Origin: Oscillospiraceae bacterium
Lineage (GTDB): Bacteria; Bacillota; Clostridia; Oscillospirales; CAG-272
NCBI GenBank assembly: GCA_015064085.1
Contig: SVSX01000002.1
Coordinates: 28,829-92,828, forward strand
Direction of reading: 5' to 3'
DNA: 64,000 nucleotides
How positions within the stretch are numbered: the stretch's first letter is position 1; every line of letters begins with the position of its first letter. The translations under genes were made by a program, and so were the position numbers. Shown here piece by piece: positions 51,524 through 60,355 of this stretch. The notes below the pieces were generated by a model. It saw only the letters and a program-made list of their open reading frames with translations. It did not search any database and had not been told where the DNA came from.

Positions 51524-53379
51524 ACAAGGATATCAGTACCATCTTGAAAAGCGTCTCGAAGCCCGGCAGATATTCGGGCGGAGAGTTCGGTCAGATAATC
51601 AAAGACAAAAGTAAGATCAAGGCAAGATTTGCCTTCTGCTTTCCCGATACCTATGAGATAGGAATGTCAAACCTCGGAATGAGGATACTTTACGGTGTCC
51701 TCAACCGAGAGGAGGACGTATGGTGCGAGAGGGTGTACACACCTTGGCTCGATATGCAGGAGCAGATGCGGGAGCACGATATCCCGCTCACCGCCTGTGA
51801 GAGCGGAGACGAGCTCACTGCCTTCGATATGATAGGCTTTACCCTCCAATACGAAATGAGCTACACCAACGTTCTGCGTATGCTGAAGCTTGCGGGAATA
51901 CCTCTGAGGAGTGCCGACAGAGACGACTCTATGCCGATAATCATCGGCGGCGGCCCTTGCGCTTATAACCCCGAGCCCGTTGCCGATTTTTTCGATCTCT
52001 TTAACATCGGTGAGGGGGAGGAGATGCTCCCCGAGCTTTGCCGTCTTTATATTTCGATGAAGGATGACGGAAGCTATACAAAGGAGGCGTATCTCCACAG
52101 AGCCGCCTCGGAAATAGAGGGGATCTACGTTCCCTCGCTCTATGAGGTCAGTTACCGCGATGATGGAACTATAAAGGAATATAAGCCAAAATATGACGAT
52201 ATTCCGAGATCGGTCAAGAAGAGAATAATCACCGATCTTGATAAGGCATATTTCCCCGACAAGGTGGTAATGCCCTATATCGAGACGGTACACGACAGAG
52301 TGATGCTGGAGGTCTTCAGAGGCTGTATCAGAGGCTGTCGCTTCTGTCAGGCGGGTATCATATACCGCCCCGTGAGAGAAAAATCCCCCGAGGTGCTGAA
52401 TTCTCAGGCAAAGTGCCTTTTCGAGTCTACGGGCTACGATGAGATATCGCTCACCTCGCTGTCTATCAGCGACTATACCGAGCTCGAGGAGCTTACAGAT
52501 ATGCTCCTTAAGTGGACCGACGAGAATATGGTCAGCCTTTCGCTCCCATCGCTCCGTGTGGACAGCTTCACAAAGGAGCTTATGGAAAAGATAGCATCGG
52601 TACGCTCCTCCTCGCTTACCTTTGCCCCCGAGGCGGGTACTCAGAGGCTTCGGGACGTTATCAACAAAAACGTCTATGAGGAGGATCTTCTCAGAGCGGT
52701 GAACGTCGCCTTTGAGGCGGGTAAAAACAAGGTCAAGCTTTACTTTATGCAGGGACTTCCCACAGAGACCTACGAGGATCTTGAGGGAATAGCAAAGCTC
52801 GCTACCTCTGTGGTAGATGCCTACTATAAATGCCCGAAGCGAAATAAGGCAAGGTCGCCTCAGGTAACGATCAGCGTATCCTGCTTTATACCCAAGCCCT
52901 TTACCCCATTCCAGTGGGCGGCTCAGGACAGCCTTGAGACCCTCGAGGAGAAGCAGGTCTATCTCGGTAGCAAGGTGACCGACAGAAAGGTAGTCTACAC
53001 CCACCACGACGCTAAGGTCAGCCGTATCGAGGCTGTACTCGCCAGAGGTGACAGAAGGCTGTCCGCAGCGCTTGAGCTTGCGGCGGCAGAGGACTTTATG
53101 TTCGACTCCTGGGATGAATGCTTTGACTATGACAAGTGGATATCGGTGATAGAGAGAAGCGGACTTGACGCCGCCTTCTACGCGAACCGTGAGTTCGGCG
53201 AGGACGAGGTGCTCCCTTGGGATATCATCGACTGCGGAGTTACAAAGGAATTTTTGCTCCGTGAATATAAGAACGCCAAGAGCGAAAAAACAACCCCCAA
53301 CTGCCGCGAAAAGTGCAGCGGTTGCGGAGCTAACAGACTTGGAGGTGAGAGATCGTGCTGTCCGAAGGCGGTAAAATAA
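51520..53379 (+). CDS. B12-binding-type radical SAM protein, TIGR03960-like
   Basis: 619 residues. An N-terminal cobalamin-binding-like domain (YEIGMSNLGMRILYGVLN ... IIIGGGPCAYNPEPVADFFD) precedes the radical SAM core with RGCIRGCRFCQAGIIYRP, whose CxxxCxxC binds the 4Fe-4S cluster. The C-terminal tail is Cys-rich (NCREKCSGCG ... SCCPKAVK) and may bind a second cluster. Family function is unknown; it is normally paired with the gene that follows. Overlaps its upstream neighbour by ATGA. Confidence 0.9.
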   Translation: MNKDISTILKSVSKPGRYSGGEFGQIIKDKSKIKARFAFCFPDTYEIGMSNLGMRILYGVLNREEDVWCERVYTPWLDMQEQMREHDIPLTACESGDELTAFDMIGFTLQYEMSYTNVLRMLKLAGIPLRSADRDDSMPIIIGGGPCAYNPEPVADFFDLFNIGEGEEMLPELCRLYISMKDDGSYTKEAYLHRAASEIEGIYVPSLYEVSYRDDGTIKEYKPKYDDIPRSVKKRIITDLDKAYFPDKVVMPYIETVHDRVMLEVFRGCIRGCRFCQAGIIYRPVREKSPEVLNSQAKCLFESTGYDEISLTSLSISDYTELEELTDMLLKWTDENMVSLSLPSLRVDSFTKELMEKIASVRSSSLTFAPEAGTQRLRDVINKNVYEEDLLRAVNVAFEAGKNKVKLYFMQGLPTETYEDLEGIAKLATSVVDAYYKCPKRNKARSPQVTISVSCFIPKPFTPFQWAAQDSLETLEEKQVYLGSKVTDRKVVYTHHDAKVSRIEAVLARGDRRLSAALELAAAEDFMFDSWDECFDYDKWISVIERSGLDAAFYANREFGEDEVLPWDIIDCGVTKEFLLREYKNAKSEKTTPNCREKCSGCGANRLGGERSCCPKAVK

Positions 53380-54098
53380 CAAGACCTATGCTTATGAGGT
53401 CGCTACCCGAGCTTCAGTCACCGATCACCGTGAGACTGAAATTCATAAAAACGGGAAGCTTACAATATATCTCCCACCTTGATCTTCAGCGTACCTTCAA
53501 CAGAATACTTGTCCGTTCGGGACTCCCCGTGTGGTATTCCAAGGGCTTTAATCCCCATATAAAGCTGGTTTTCTCAACACCTCTCTCGGTGGGAACGCAG
53601 AGCGAGTGCGAGTATCTCGACCTGAGACTTGACAGAGAAATGCCCCTTGACAAGGTCAAGGAGCTGCTTAACGCCGAGATGACAGAGGAGCTGTACGTTA
53701 CCGACGTATATATTCCTACGGCGAAATTCTCGGATATCGCGTATTGCAGATATGAATATGAGATTTTCTCCGACGGAGTTTCAAAGGAGCTTTGCGGGGA
53801 GATATCCGAGCTTTTCAGCACGTCGCCCTTGAAAATGGTGAAGAAAACGAAGTCGGGCGAAAAGGAGATAGATATAGTTCCGCTTATCAAGTCCTTTGAG
53901 GTAGGATATTGTGAGAGCTTTGGCACGCTCAAGCTTGAGGCGGTGCTGAGCGCGGCTACAGATAGCTTCCTGAACCCCGAAATGATAATAACTGCCCTTA
54001 AGGAAAGGCTTTTGATACTTTGCGGAGATCCCTCAAAGGAGTGGTACACGATAACCCGCAAGGAGGCGCTTACCGCGGAGCTTAAGAGCTTCAGATAA
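53355..54098 (+). CDS. TIGR03936/DUF2344 radical-SAM-linked protein
   Basis: 247 residues. RLKFIKTGSLQYISHLDLQRTFNR, YSKGFNPHIKLVFSTPLSVG and SECEYLDLRL (quoted in parts) are the DUF2344 motifs. It is the usual partner of TIGR03960 proteins, either separate or fused. GTG 53355 is supported by GGAGGTGAG just before it and overlaps the preceding gene by 25 bases. A terminator follows. Confidence 0.88.
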   Translation: MLSEGGKITRPMLMRSLPELQSPITVRLKFIKTGSLQYISHLDLQRTFNRILVRSGLPVWYSKGFNPHIKLVFSTPLSVGTQSECEYLDLRLDREMPLDKVKELLNAEMTEELYVTDVYIPTAKFSDIAYCRYEYEIFSDGVSKELCGEISELFSTSPLKMVKKTKSGEKEIDIVPLIKSFEVGYCESFGTLKLEAVLSAATDSFLNPEMIITALKERLLILCGDPSKEWYTITRKEALTAELKSFR

Positions 54099-54100
54099 TA

Positions 54101-54150
54101 AAAACTCGGATACCGTCAGAGCGGCGTACCGCTCGGTATCCGAGTTTTTT
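54101..54150. terminator. Terminator between DUF2344 and AEC genes
   Basis: A perfect AAAACTCGGATACCG/CGGTATCCGAGTTTT stem with a GC-rich loop and T-runs on both strands, between convergent genes. Confidence 0.9.
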
Positions 54151-54153
54151 CTT

Positions 54154-55092
54154 TTATAATGATACGATCTTTTGCGCGATCCAGAGGACGCAGGGCATTG
54201 TGGCAATAGATAGCAGTGAGGACGTTCCCACCGAGTTCGCGGCATACTCGGGGCGTATGTCGTATAGCTCGGAAAGCATCGAGATGACAGCCGCGCAGGG
54301 CATTGCCGACACCGCGGTGAGGAAGAGTATCCAATCGCTTGAAAAGCCCACAAGCTTTGTGATAACGCAGACGAGAAGAGGCATTACTATAAGCTTCACG
54401 AATGAGATATAGTACATCTTTGCCGAAAGGAATATCTCTGCGAATTTGCGTCTCGCAAGGAGCGCTCCCGTGATGAGCACCGAGATCGGTGTGCAGAGAG
54501 AGGCGAGGTATGAGGCGCTTGAGTAAACAAAATCGGGCATATTGAGGTTGAGCAGGAAGAGTACAAAGCCGATGGCGCTCGGCACTGTTCCGAAGTTCAG
54601 AAGCGCCTTTTTCAGTGTGAGCTTTATGTCGCTTCTCTGTCTCGAAAGAATGATAATGCCCCAGATCCAGACGATGATGTTGAAGCTTGCTATGTAAAAA
54701 GCACCCATAAAGAGTCCTCGCGCTCCGAAGAGCGAGTCGAGTATCGGGAATCCGATAAAGCCGACGTTGCCGAAGATCATAGCGAATTCCGAGAGCTTTC
54801 GCTCGTCGATATTCTTGATTCTGAAGCAAGCGAGATAAGCCACAAGCGCCATAACTCCGTGGACCACAAACCCGAGTCCGAGAGATTTGAGTCCGAGTAT
54901 CAGATTGTCGGGGGTGTACTCCACGTTTATGAGGGAGGAGATAAGCAGAAAGGGCTGACCTATGTTGATTATAAGCTTTGAGAGCCTTTTTGAGGAGACC
55001 TCGTCAATGATATTCAGCTTGCTTGCCACAGCTCCCACTATCATAAGGGCAAAGAGAGTGGCAATGACGTTTAAGAGAGAGATAAAATCCAT
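54154..55092 (-). CDS. AEC-family (auxin efflux carrier-like) transporter
   Basis: 312 residues, ten membrane helices. NIIDEVSSKRLSKLIINIGQPFLLIS, GNVGFIGFPILDSLFG and the C-terminal AMPCAAVISMLSELYDIRPEYAANSV (quoted in parts) are family motifs. Bacterial members move malate, malonate or other organic anions. Separated by 12 bases from the upstream UDG gene, so possibly co-transcribed with it. Confidence 0.88.
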   Translation of the reverse strand: MDFISLLNVIATLFALMIVGAVASKLNIIDEVSSKRLSKLIINIGQPFLLISSLINVEYTPDNLILGLKSLGLGFVVHGVMALVAYLACFRIKNIDERKLSEFAMIFGNVGFIGFPILDSLFGARGLFMGAFYIASFNIIVWIWGIIILSRQRSDIKLTLKKALLNFGTVPSAIGFVLFLLNLNMPDFVYSSASYLASLCTPISVLITGALLARRKFAEIFLSAKMYYISFVKLIVMPLLVCVITKLVGFSSDWILFLTAVSAMPCAAVISMLSELYDIRPEYAANSVGTSSLLSIATMPCVLWIAQKIVSL

Positions 55093-55104
55093 TTTTATAC
55101 CTGT

Positions 55105-55665
55105 TTAATCCTGTAATTCACTGAGCTTTGCCTTTATCGCCTTCATATCCTCGAGCATCTCTTCCTTTCTTCTCGGGTCTCTGAGAAGAAGAGCGGGGTG
55201 GTAGACGGCGGTGATGAGGTAGTTGCCCTTTTTGAACCAAATGCCGTGCTCCTTGGTGATCTTGAAATCGGGCTTGATAAGGCGCATTGCCGAGATCCTT
55301 CCGAGGCAGACGATTATCTTCGGCTGAATGAGCAAAAGCTGTCTGCGAAGGAAATCGATACAGCAGTCCTCCTCCTCGGGAAGGGGGTCACGGTTTTTCG
55401 GCGGACGGCACTTGAGAATGTTGGCAATATAAACGTCCTCACGGTCGATGTCAACAGCAAAAAGAAATTTGTCGAGAAGCTGACCCGCTCTGCCGACAAA
55501 GGGAGTACCCGAAAGGTCCTCGCTCTCACCGGGCGCTTCTCCTATAAACATAATATCGGCGTTTTTGTTGCCCACGCCGAAAACGCAATTCGTTCTTGTT
55601 TTTGAGAGCTGACAAGCCTCGCAGGACCTGCAATCCTCAAGCAGCTTTTCCCATGAATCAGCCAT
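55105..55665 (-). CDS. Family 4-type uracil-DNA glycosylase (Fe-S)
   Basis: 186 residues. CRSCEACQL (first Cys pair), motif 1 FIGEAPGESED, GRAGQLLD, NILKCRPPKNRDP and a later Cys in EEEDCCIDF form the 4Fe-4S family pattern, with YHPALLLRD as the His motif. It excises uracil from DNA. ATG 55665 is preferred over TTG 55677 because GGAGG lies between them. Confidence 0.92.
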   Translation of the reverse strand: MADSWEKLLEDCRSCEACQLSKTRTNCVFGVGNKNADIMFIGEAPGESEDLSGTPFVGRAGQLLDKFLFAVDIDREDVYIANILKCRPPKNRDPLPEEEDCCIDFLRRQLLLIQPKIIVCLGRISAMRLIKPDFKITKEHGIWFKKGNYLITAVYHPALLLRDPRRKEEMLEDMKAIKAKLSELQD

Positions 55666-55735
55666 AGCTACCTCCAAAGATAAGTTTTAAATATTATATC
55701 ATACATCTCTTATTTTTTCAATAGGGCAAAGAAAA

Positions 55736-55770
55736 ATGCTGTCGCAAATTATATTTGCGACAGCATAATT
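55736..55770 (-). terminator. Terminator of the DUF308-like gene
   Basis: A perfect 13-bp stem ATGCTGTCGCAAA/TTTGCGACAGCAT with a five-base loop; on the minus strand it runs into TTTTTC. Confidence 0.85.
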
Positions 55771-55782
55771 ATGAGCCCTTGC

Positions 55783-56241
55783 TTACTTTTTGAGAGAGTT
55801 TATAAGTCCGAGGACACCGTCGATAGCGAGCATAACGCCGACAATGATGATCATAATGTCGAGTCCGTTACCGATAGCAAGCATTACACCGACGACTACC
55901 GTAAGTATCGGGAAAACAATGTCGAGGGCGGTTGTTTTCTTCTTTTTGAATGCATCGATGAGAGCTATAACACCCTTGATCGCGATGAGGATACCGAGAA
56001 CGAGAAGAACGATCTTTGCGGCAGCCCAACCAAGCACCAGAATAGCGATACCGATGATGAGGCTTACAGCTCCGCCCGCAAAATTCTTCTTGATAAGGTC
56101 AAGAATGCCCGAAACAACGAAGATGATACCCGCAATTGTCATTGCCCAACCAAGTGTCTCAGATCTGAAGATCACGAGAAGAACACCGATGATGATGTAA
56201 AGCAAGGCTGAAAAAAGCTCGGAATTTTTCTTGTTAGCCAT
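55783..56241 (-). CDS. HdeD/DUF308-like membrane protein
   Basis: 152 residues with six short hydrophobic segments in three repeated hairpins (for example AMTIAGIIFVVSGILDLI, LIIGIAILVLGWAAAKIVLLV, IIIVGVMLAIDGVLGLINSLKK, each in part). The repeats ending in I.G...LI are typical of the DUF308/HdeD family. Function unknown, sometimes linked to acid or envelope stress. Monocistronic. Confidence 0.85.
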   Translation of the reverse strand: MANKKNSELFSALLYIIIGVLLVIFRSETLGWAMTIAGIIFVVSGILDLIKKNFAGGAVSLIIGIAILVLGWAAAKIVLLVLGILIAIKGVIALIDAFKKKKTTALDIVFPILTVVVGVMLAIGNGLDIMIIIVGVMLAIDGVLGLINSLKK

Positions 56242-56390
56242 TGAAAAAGCTCCTTTCTGATTATTTTACATAATTATATCACAAATTTATTGTTTTTTCA
56301 ATTTTTTTTAATAATTTTTTTGCTTTTTTTTTCAGATTTTCGCAAGTTCAGCATTATTTATATTTTATTCGTAAAGAAGGCAAAAAGTGA

Positions 56391-56419
56391 TTGAAAAAAA
56401 ACGAAAACTGTGGTACAAT
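56391..56419 (+). promoter_or_regulatory. Promoter of the nitroreductase operon
   Basis: TTGAAA (56391-56396), 17-bp spacer, TACAAT (56414-56419). AAAGGAGGG precedes the ATG at 56447. Confidence 0.7.
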
Positions 56420-56446
56420 GAGAAAAAGTAAAAAGGAGGGCAGAAA

Positions 56447-56977
56447 ATGAATTTTAAGGAAATAGCCGAGGCTCGGCAGTCCTGCCGAAGCTACGACCCC
56501 GAAAGAGAGGTCGAGAGGGATAAGCTTGATATGATACTTGAGGCGGCGAGGCTTTCTCCCTCGGCGTGTAACGGTCAGCCCTATCATATAACCGTTTGCC
56601 GTGGAGATGCCGCGAAGGCTGTGGCGAAGGCGGTTCAGGGAATGGGAATGAACAAATTCGCGTCAGACGCGCCCATGATGCTCGTTATCTCCGAGAAGCC
56701 CTACGTTGCAACGGCAGCGCTCGGCGCGCGGGTGAAGGGTAACGACTACCGTTCAATAGATATCGGTATTCTTAGCGCATATATTACCGCTGAGGCGACG
56801 GCGCAAGGGCTTGGTACTTGTATCTTAGGTTGGTTTGACGACGCCGAGATACGGAAGATCTGTAAGCTGGGTGAGGCGGTGAGACTTGTTATAACCCTTG
56901 GATATCCGAAGGCAGAGGACAAGCTCCGCGAAAAAAAGAGAAAGGATATAGAGGCGCTTGTGAGCGAGATCGAATGA
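56447..56977 (+). CDS. Nitroreductase-family flavoprotein
   Basis: 176 residues. RQSCRSYDPEREV, AARLSPSACNGQPYHITV and the C-terminal GLGTCILGWFDDAEI are FMN-binding motifs of NAD(P)H-dependent nitroreductase-like enzymes. Physiological substrates are usually unknown quinones or nitro compounds. First gene of a run of four; its stop overlaps the next start (ATGA). Confidence 0.9.
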   Translation: MNFKEIAEARQSCRSYDPEREVERDKLDMILEAARLSPSACNGQPYHITVCRGDAAKAVAKAVQGMGMNKFASDAPMMLVISEKPYVATAALGARVKGNDYRSIDIGILSAYITAEATAQGLGTCILGWFDDAEIRKICKLGEAVRLVITLGYPKAEDKLREKKRKDIEALVSEIE

Positions 56978-57621
56978 TCCGAGCGCTTTTTGGAAATATG
57001 AAAATGAAGGTATCGGAAGTAACCGAAAAACAGCTATTGGCAATGACGCCCGAGCAGAAATGGGAGTTTGTTTGCGGCGGTATCAAGGACGAGGGGGAAA
57101 GCGCCGACTATGCTTTGCTTCTCGGCACGATGCCGAGCTTTTCGGCGGCGCGCGCCCATGCCGCCGCAAGACTTTACCTCGAGGGAAGGGTAAAATATAT
57201 CGTTCCCACGGGAGGAGTAGAGTGGGAATATGAGGGTGAGACTTTGAGCGAGGCTCACTATATGAAGCGTATCCTTCTTTCGGAGGGTGTTCCCGAGGAG
57301 GCGATCATTATCGAAAATGAGGCTACCACAACCAAGGAGAATATGTTCTACAGCGTACTTCAGATCAACAGAAGAACAAAATTCTATGGCGGTAAGCGAG
57401 TTATGATCGTCACCTCACTTAATCATATGAAGCGAAGCGTGGCGCTCGCCAAGAGCTTCCTTCCGCGTTTTGTGGAGATCACGTATTCACCATCAGCGCC
57501 CGACCTTCCTTATGAGGAATGTATGAGGGATACCTCAAGGCTTGACAGCGGCATACACCTTATGTGGGGGCTTGTACACAACGGGATCGTTGAGGATTTC
57601 GAGATCGGATTTGATATTTAA
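56974..57621 (+). CDS. YdcF/SanA-like (DUF218) protein
   Basis: 215 residues. ADYALLLGTMPSFSAARAHAAARLYLEG, IENEATTTKENMFYS and IVTSLNHMKRSV (quoted in part) fit the DUF218 Rossmann-like fold. It lacks the N-terminal membrane helix of SanA/ElyC, so it is cytoplasmic. Function unknown. Translationally coupled to the nitroreductase gene. Confidence 0.85.
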   Translation: MIRALFGNMKMKVSEVTEKQLLAMTPEQKWEFVCGGIKDEGESADYALLLGTMPSFSAARAHAAARLYLEGRVKYIVPTGGVEWEYEGETLSEAHYMKRILLSEGVPEEAIIIENEATTTKENMFYSVLQINRRTKFYGGKRVMIVTSLNHMKRSVALAKSFLPRFVEITYSPSAPDLPYEECMRDTSRLDSGIHLMWGLVHNGIVEDFEIGFDI

Positions 57622-57630
57622 GGGAGATAG

Positions 57631-58200
57631 ATGACTATGAGAAAAAATTTTGGCGCTAAGACCTGGCTTTATCCTATGCCCGTGCTGATAATCGGCACGT
57701 ATGACGAAAAGGGCAGACCCGACGCGATGAACGCGGCTTGGGGCGGCATTTACGATACAAATCAGGTAATGCTCTGCCTTGCGGACGACCATAAGACTAC
57801 AAAAAATATCAAAGAAACGGGAGCTTTTACGGTTAGTTTTGCCACAGCAAAGACGGTGATCCCCTGCGACTATGTGGGTATCGTCTCGGGCAATGACGAG
57901 CCGAATAAGCTTGATAAGGCGGGATTTCACACCGTGAAGAGCGAGTTCGTCAACGCCCCCGTGATAGAAGAGCTTCCTATGACGGTGGAGTGCAGACTCG
58001 TAAAGTTCAATGAGGACGGCATCTGCATCGGAGAGATCGTCAACGTGTCCGCCGACGAGAGTATTCTTGACGAAAATGGCAAGGTCGACGCGAAAAAGCT
58101 CGACCCCATAATATACGACGGAGTGACTCACGCGTACTGGAGCTTTGGCGAGAAGGTCGGTCAGGCATTTTCTGACGGAAAAAAGATAAAAAACAAATAA
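57631..58200 (+). CDS. Flavin reductase-family FMN-binding protein
   Basis: 189 residues. PVLIIGTYDEKGRPDAMNAAWGG and CLADDHKTTKNIKETGAFTVSF (in part) are the split-barrel FMN motifs of the flavin reductase/flavoredoxin family found in anaerobes. It likely binds FMN and passes electrons to low-potential partners. GGGAGA precedes ATG 57631; ATG 57637 is also possible. Confidence 0.9.
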   Translation: MTMRKNFGAKTWLYPMPVLIIGTYDEKGRPDAMNAAWGGIYDTNQVMLCLADDHKTTKNIKETGAFTVSFATAKTVIPCDYVGIVSGNDEPNKLDKAGFHTVKSEFVNAPVIEELPMTVECRLVKFNEDGICIGEIVNVSADESILDENGKVDAKKLDPIIYDGVTHAYWSFGEKVGQAFSDGKKIKNK

Positions 58201-58211
58201 GGAGAGTCACT

Positions 58212-58727
58212 ATGAGTAACGTAAAGAACGACCCCAAATATAAAAACGGATTGCTTCAGGCGATCCGCGCACAGCTCGAGCACAGAGCATTCTGGCTTTA
58301 CCTCCTTTGCGACGAGGCAAAAAAGAGAGGGCTTGATCCGAGAGATTTCGGCAGCGACGCTGTAAAGCGCTGCGGACTTTCTCAGGGCGCTGATCTGGTG
58401 AAAAAGGGAAATACCGACAGCCTTGTGGGGCTTCGCAAAACCCTCTTCACAAAGCCGGCTCAGCTTGTCTTTGAGATGAAGATACTCGAGTCGACAGACG
58501 ACAAGCTTTCTATAGACTTCCATTATTGCCCTCTGGTCAAGGCGTGGCAGAAGGCGGGCTGCAGCGATGAGGAGATCGCTATGCTTTGCGACATCGCGAT
58601 GTGCGGTGACCACGGTATCGGCGAGTGCTACGGAAGCGTTCTCGACCTTCCCAAGTGCATAGCGAAGGGCGACGATATCTGCAGTCTCAGATACCACAAA
58701 AAAGAGAGCGGGAATGAGGAAAAATAA
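58212..58727 (+). CDS. ATC hydrolase-like protein (L-2-amino-thiazoline-4-carboxylate hydrolase family)
   Basis: 171 residues, soluble. The Cys pattern in FHYCPLVKAWQKAGCSDEEI, LCDIAMCGDHGI and the closing DDICSLRYHKK resembles the ATC-hydrolase family, named for an enzyme making L-cysteine from a thiazoline; most members are untested. GGAGAG precedes the ATG. Fourth gene of the redox run. Confidence 0.72.
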   Translation: MSNVKNDPKYKNGLLQAIRAQLEHRAFWLYLLCDEAKKRGLDPRDFGSDAVKRCGLSQGADLVKKGNTDSLVGLRKTLFTKPAQLVFEMKILESTDDKLSIDFHYCPLVKAWQKAGCSDEEIAMLCDIAMCGDHGIGECYGSVLDLPKCIAKGDDICSLRYHKKESGNEEK

Positions 58728-58785
58728 GATCACTAGGTCTTCCTCAGTGCTCTGAAAAGATCCTTATGAAAAGGAATTAAAAATT

Positions 58786-59364
58786 ATGAAATATATTGTT
58801 TTTGATCTTGAATGGAATCAACCGCAGGATAAAAGTCAGATGATCCTTGAGCCGATCAAATTCGTGGGCGAGATAATCCAGATAGGCGCTGTCAGAATGG
58901 ACGGAGCATTGAAAATAGAGGACACCCTCGACATTATGATCAAGCCGATCTATTATACCGTTATGCACTCAAGAGTTGAGGATCTTACGGGAATAGACGA
59001 GGCGGATCTCGAGGAGGGTGTGAGCTTTTCAGAGGCATATAAAAGATTTATGGAGTTTTGCGGAGAGGACTTCTGTCTTATGACCTGGGGCGGAGACGAT
59101 ATAAGGATACTGACCTCAAATATGACGGTACATAATCTACCTTTTCCCGCCGAGCTGAAGTCGTATAATCTCCAAAGGGTGTACGGAAAGCAGATAGCCA
59201 AGGAAAAGAAGCAGATAGCGCTTGAGACCGCCGTGGAAGCCTTGGGCGAGCCGCCATACGACGCGCATAACGCGCTGAATGACGCTATGAGCACCGCTCG
59301 TGTCTGCCGACATCTTGATCTCAAGCAGGAAAAAATGACCGTTCGCCATTTCAGACAGAGTTGA
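58786..59364 (+). CDS. DEDDh 3'-5' exonuclease (KapD/ERI-like)
   Basis: 192 residues. Exo I is FDLEWNQP, Exo II lies around LMTWGGDDIRI, and Exo III is YDAHNALNDAMSTARV with the catalytic His and Asp. This architecture is typical of RNase-T/ERI-like nucleases acting on RNA or DNA ends. It has no polymerase domain. AAAAGGA precedes the ATG. Confidence 0.88.
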   Translation: MKYIVFDLEWNQPQDKSQMILEPIKFVGEIIQIGAVRMDGALKIEDTLDIMIKPIYYTVMHSRVEDLTGIDEADLEEGVSFSEAYKRFMEFCGEDFCLMTWGGDDIRILTSNMTVHNLPFPAELKSYNLQRVYGKQIAKEKKQIALETAVEALGEPPYDAHNALNDAMSTARVCRHLDLKQEKMTVRHFRQS

Positions 59365-59427
59365 CCTTGACGTCGGCATTTCCTTACGTTACGGCATAAA
59401 AAACGAAAGGTATTTAAGTTATTTTGT

Positions 59428-60354
59428 ATGAAGATTGGAATTGACATAGGCGGAACGAAGTGCGCGGTGGTGCTGGGAGACGATAAGCATATTGAAAAGA
59501 AGATCAGATTTGAAACCACCACCTGCCGCGAGACACTTGAAAACATAATAAAAGCCGTCTCCGAGATAGGCGAGGGCGACGCTATCGGTATATCCTGCGG
59601 CGGTCCTCTTGATTCGGAAAGGGGCATAATAATGTCTCCGCCAAACCTCGTCGGCTGGGATGACGTGCATATCACCGATATGCTCGGCGAAAGGTTTGGT
59701 ATTCCCGCGTATCTTTGCAATGACGCCAACGCCTGCGCCCTTGCGGAGTGGAAATACGGAGCGGGTAAGGGAACGAAAAATATGATCTTTCTCACCTTTG
59801 GTACGGGACTCGGCGCGGGTATCATACTTGACGGAAGGCTTTACGGCGGAACTCGCGGTATGGCGGGAGAGATCGGACACGTAAGGCTGTCCGACCGCGG
59901 ACCCGTGGGATACGGCAAGCAGGGCTCCGCGGAGGGCTTTTGCAGCGGCGGAGGTATAGCGCAGCTCGGAAGAAGTCTGGCACTTGAAAAATTGCAATGC
60001 GGAAAAACACTCCCTTATTGCGAAAGCTTGGCTTCTCTTGAGACCATTGACGCAAAGACCCTTGCGGAATACGCAAGAAAGGGAGACGAGGTAGGAATAG
60101 AGACCTACAGAATATGCGGCGAAATGCTTGGAAGAACACTTTCAATACTTGTGGATATTCTCGACCCCGAGGCAATAGTTATCGGAAGCATATTTGCCCG
60201 CGCGGAGGAGCTTATAAGACCCTCTATGGAGGAGATATTGAGAAAAGAAGCCCTTGAGGCGTCAAGGCGCGGACTTCGGGTGCTGCCCGCCGCCCTTGGT
60301 GAGTCGATAGGTGATTTTGCCGCTTTGGCAGTAGCTTTTGAAGGAGGAAAATAA
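59428..60354 (+). CDS. ROK-family sugar kinase-like protein without the zinc motif
   Basis: 308 residues, ASKHA fold. KIGIDIGGTKCAVVLGDD binds ATP phosphate, NDANACALAEWKYGAG carries the catalytic Asp, and GTGLGAGIILDGRLYGG is conserved. After GEIGHVRL, the usual zinc-binding CxCGxxGC reads GYGKQGSAEG, so the Cys cluster is absent. There is no HTH, so it is a kinase-type member. It abuts an SIS isomerase and a DUF4838 gene, suggesting amino-sugar or heptose metabolism. Confidence 0.88.
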   Translation: MKIGIDIGGTKCAVVLGDDKHIEKKIRFETTTCRETLENIIKAVSEIGEGDAIGISCGGPLDSERGIIMSPPNLVGWDDVHITDMLGERFGIPAYLCNDANACALAEWKYGAGKGTKNMIFLTFGTGLGAGIILDGRLYGGTRGMAGEIGHVRLSDRGPVGYGKQGSAEGFCSGGGIAQLGRSLALEKLQCGKTLPYCESLASLETIDAKTLAEYARKGDEVGIETYRICGEMLGRTLSILVDILDPEAIVIGSIFARAEELIRPSMEEILRKEALEASRRGLRVLPAALGESIGDFAALAVAFEGGK

Positions 60355-60355
60355 A

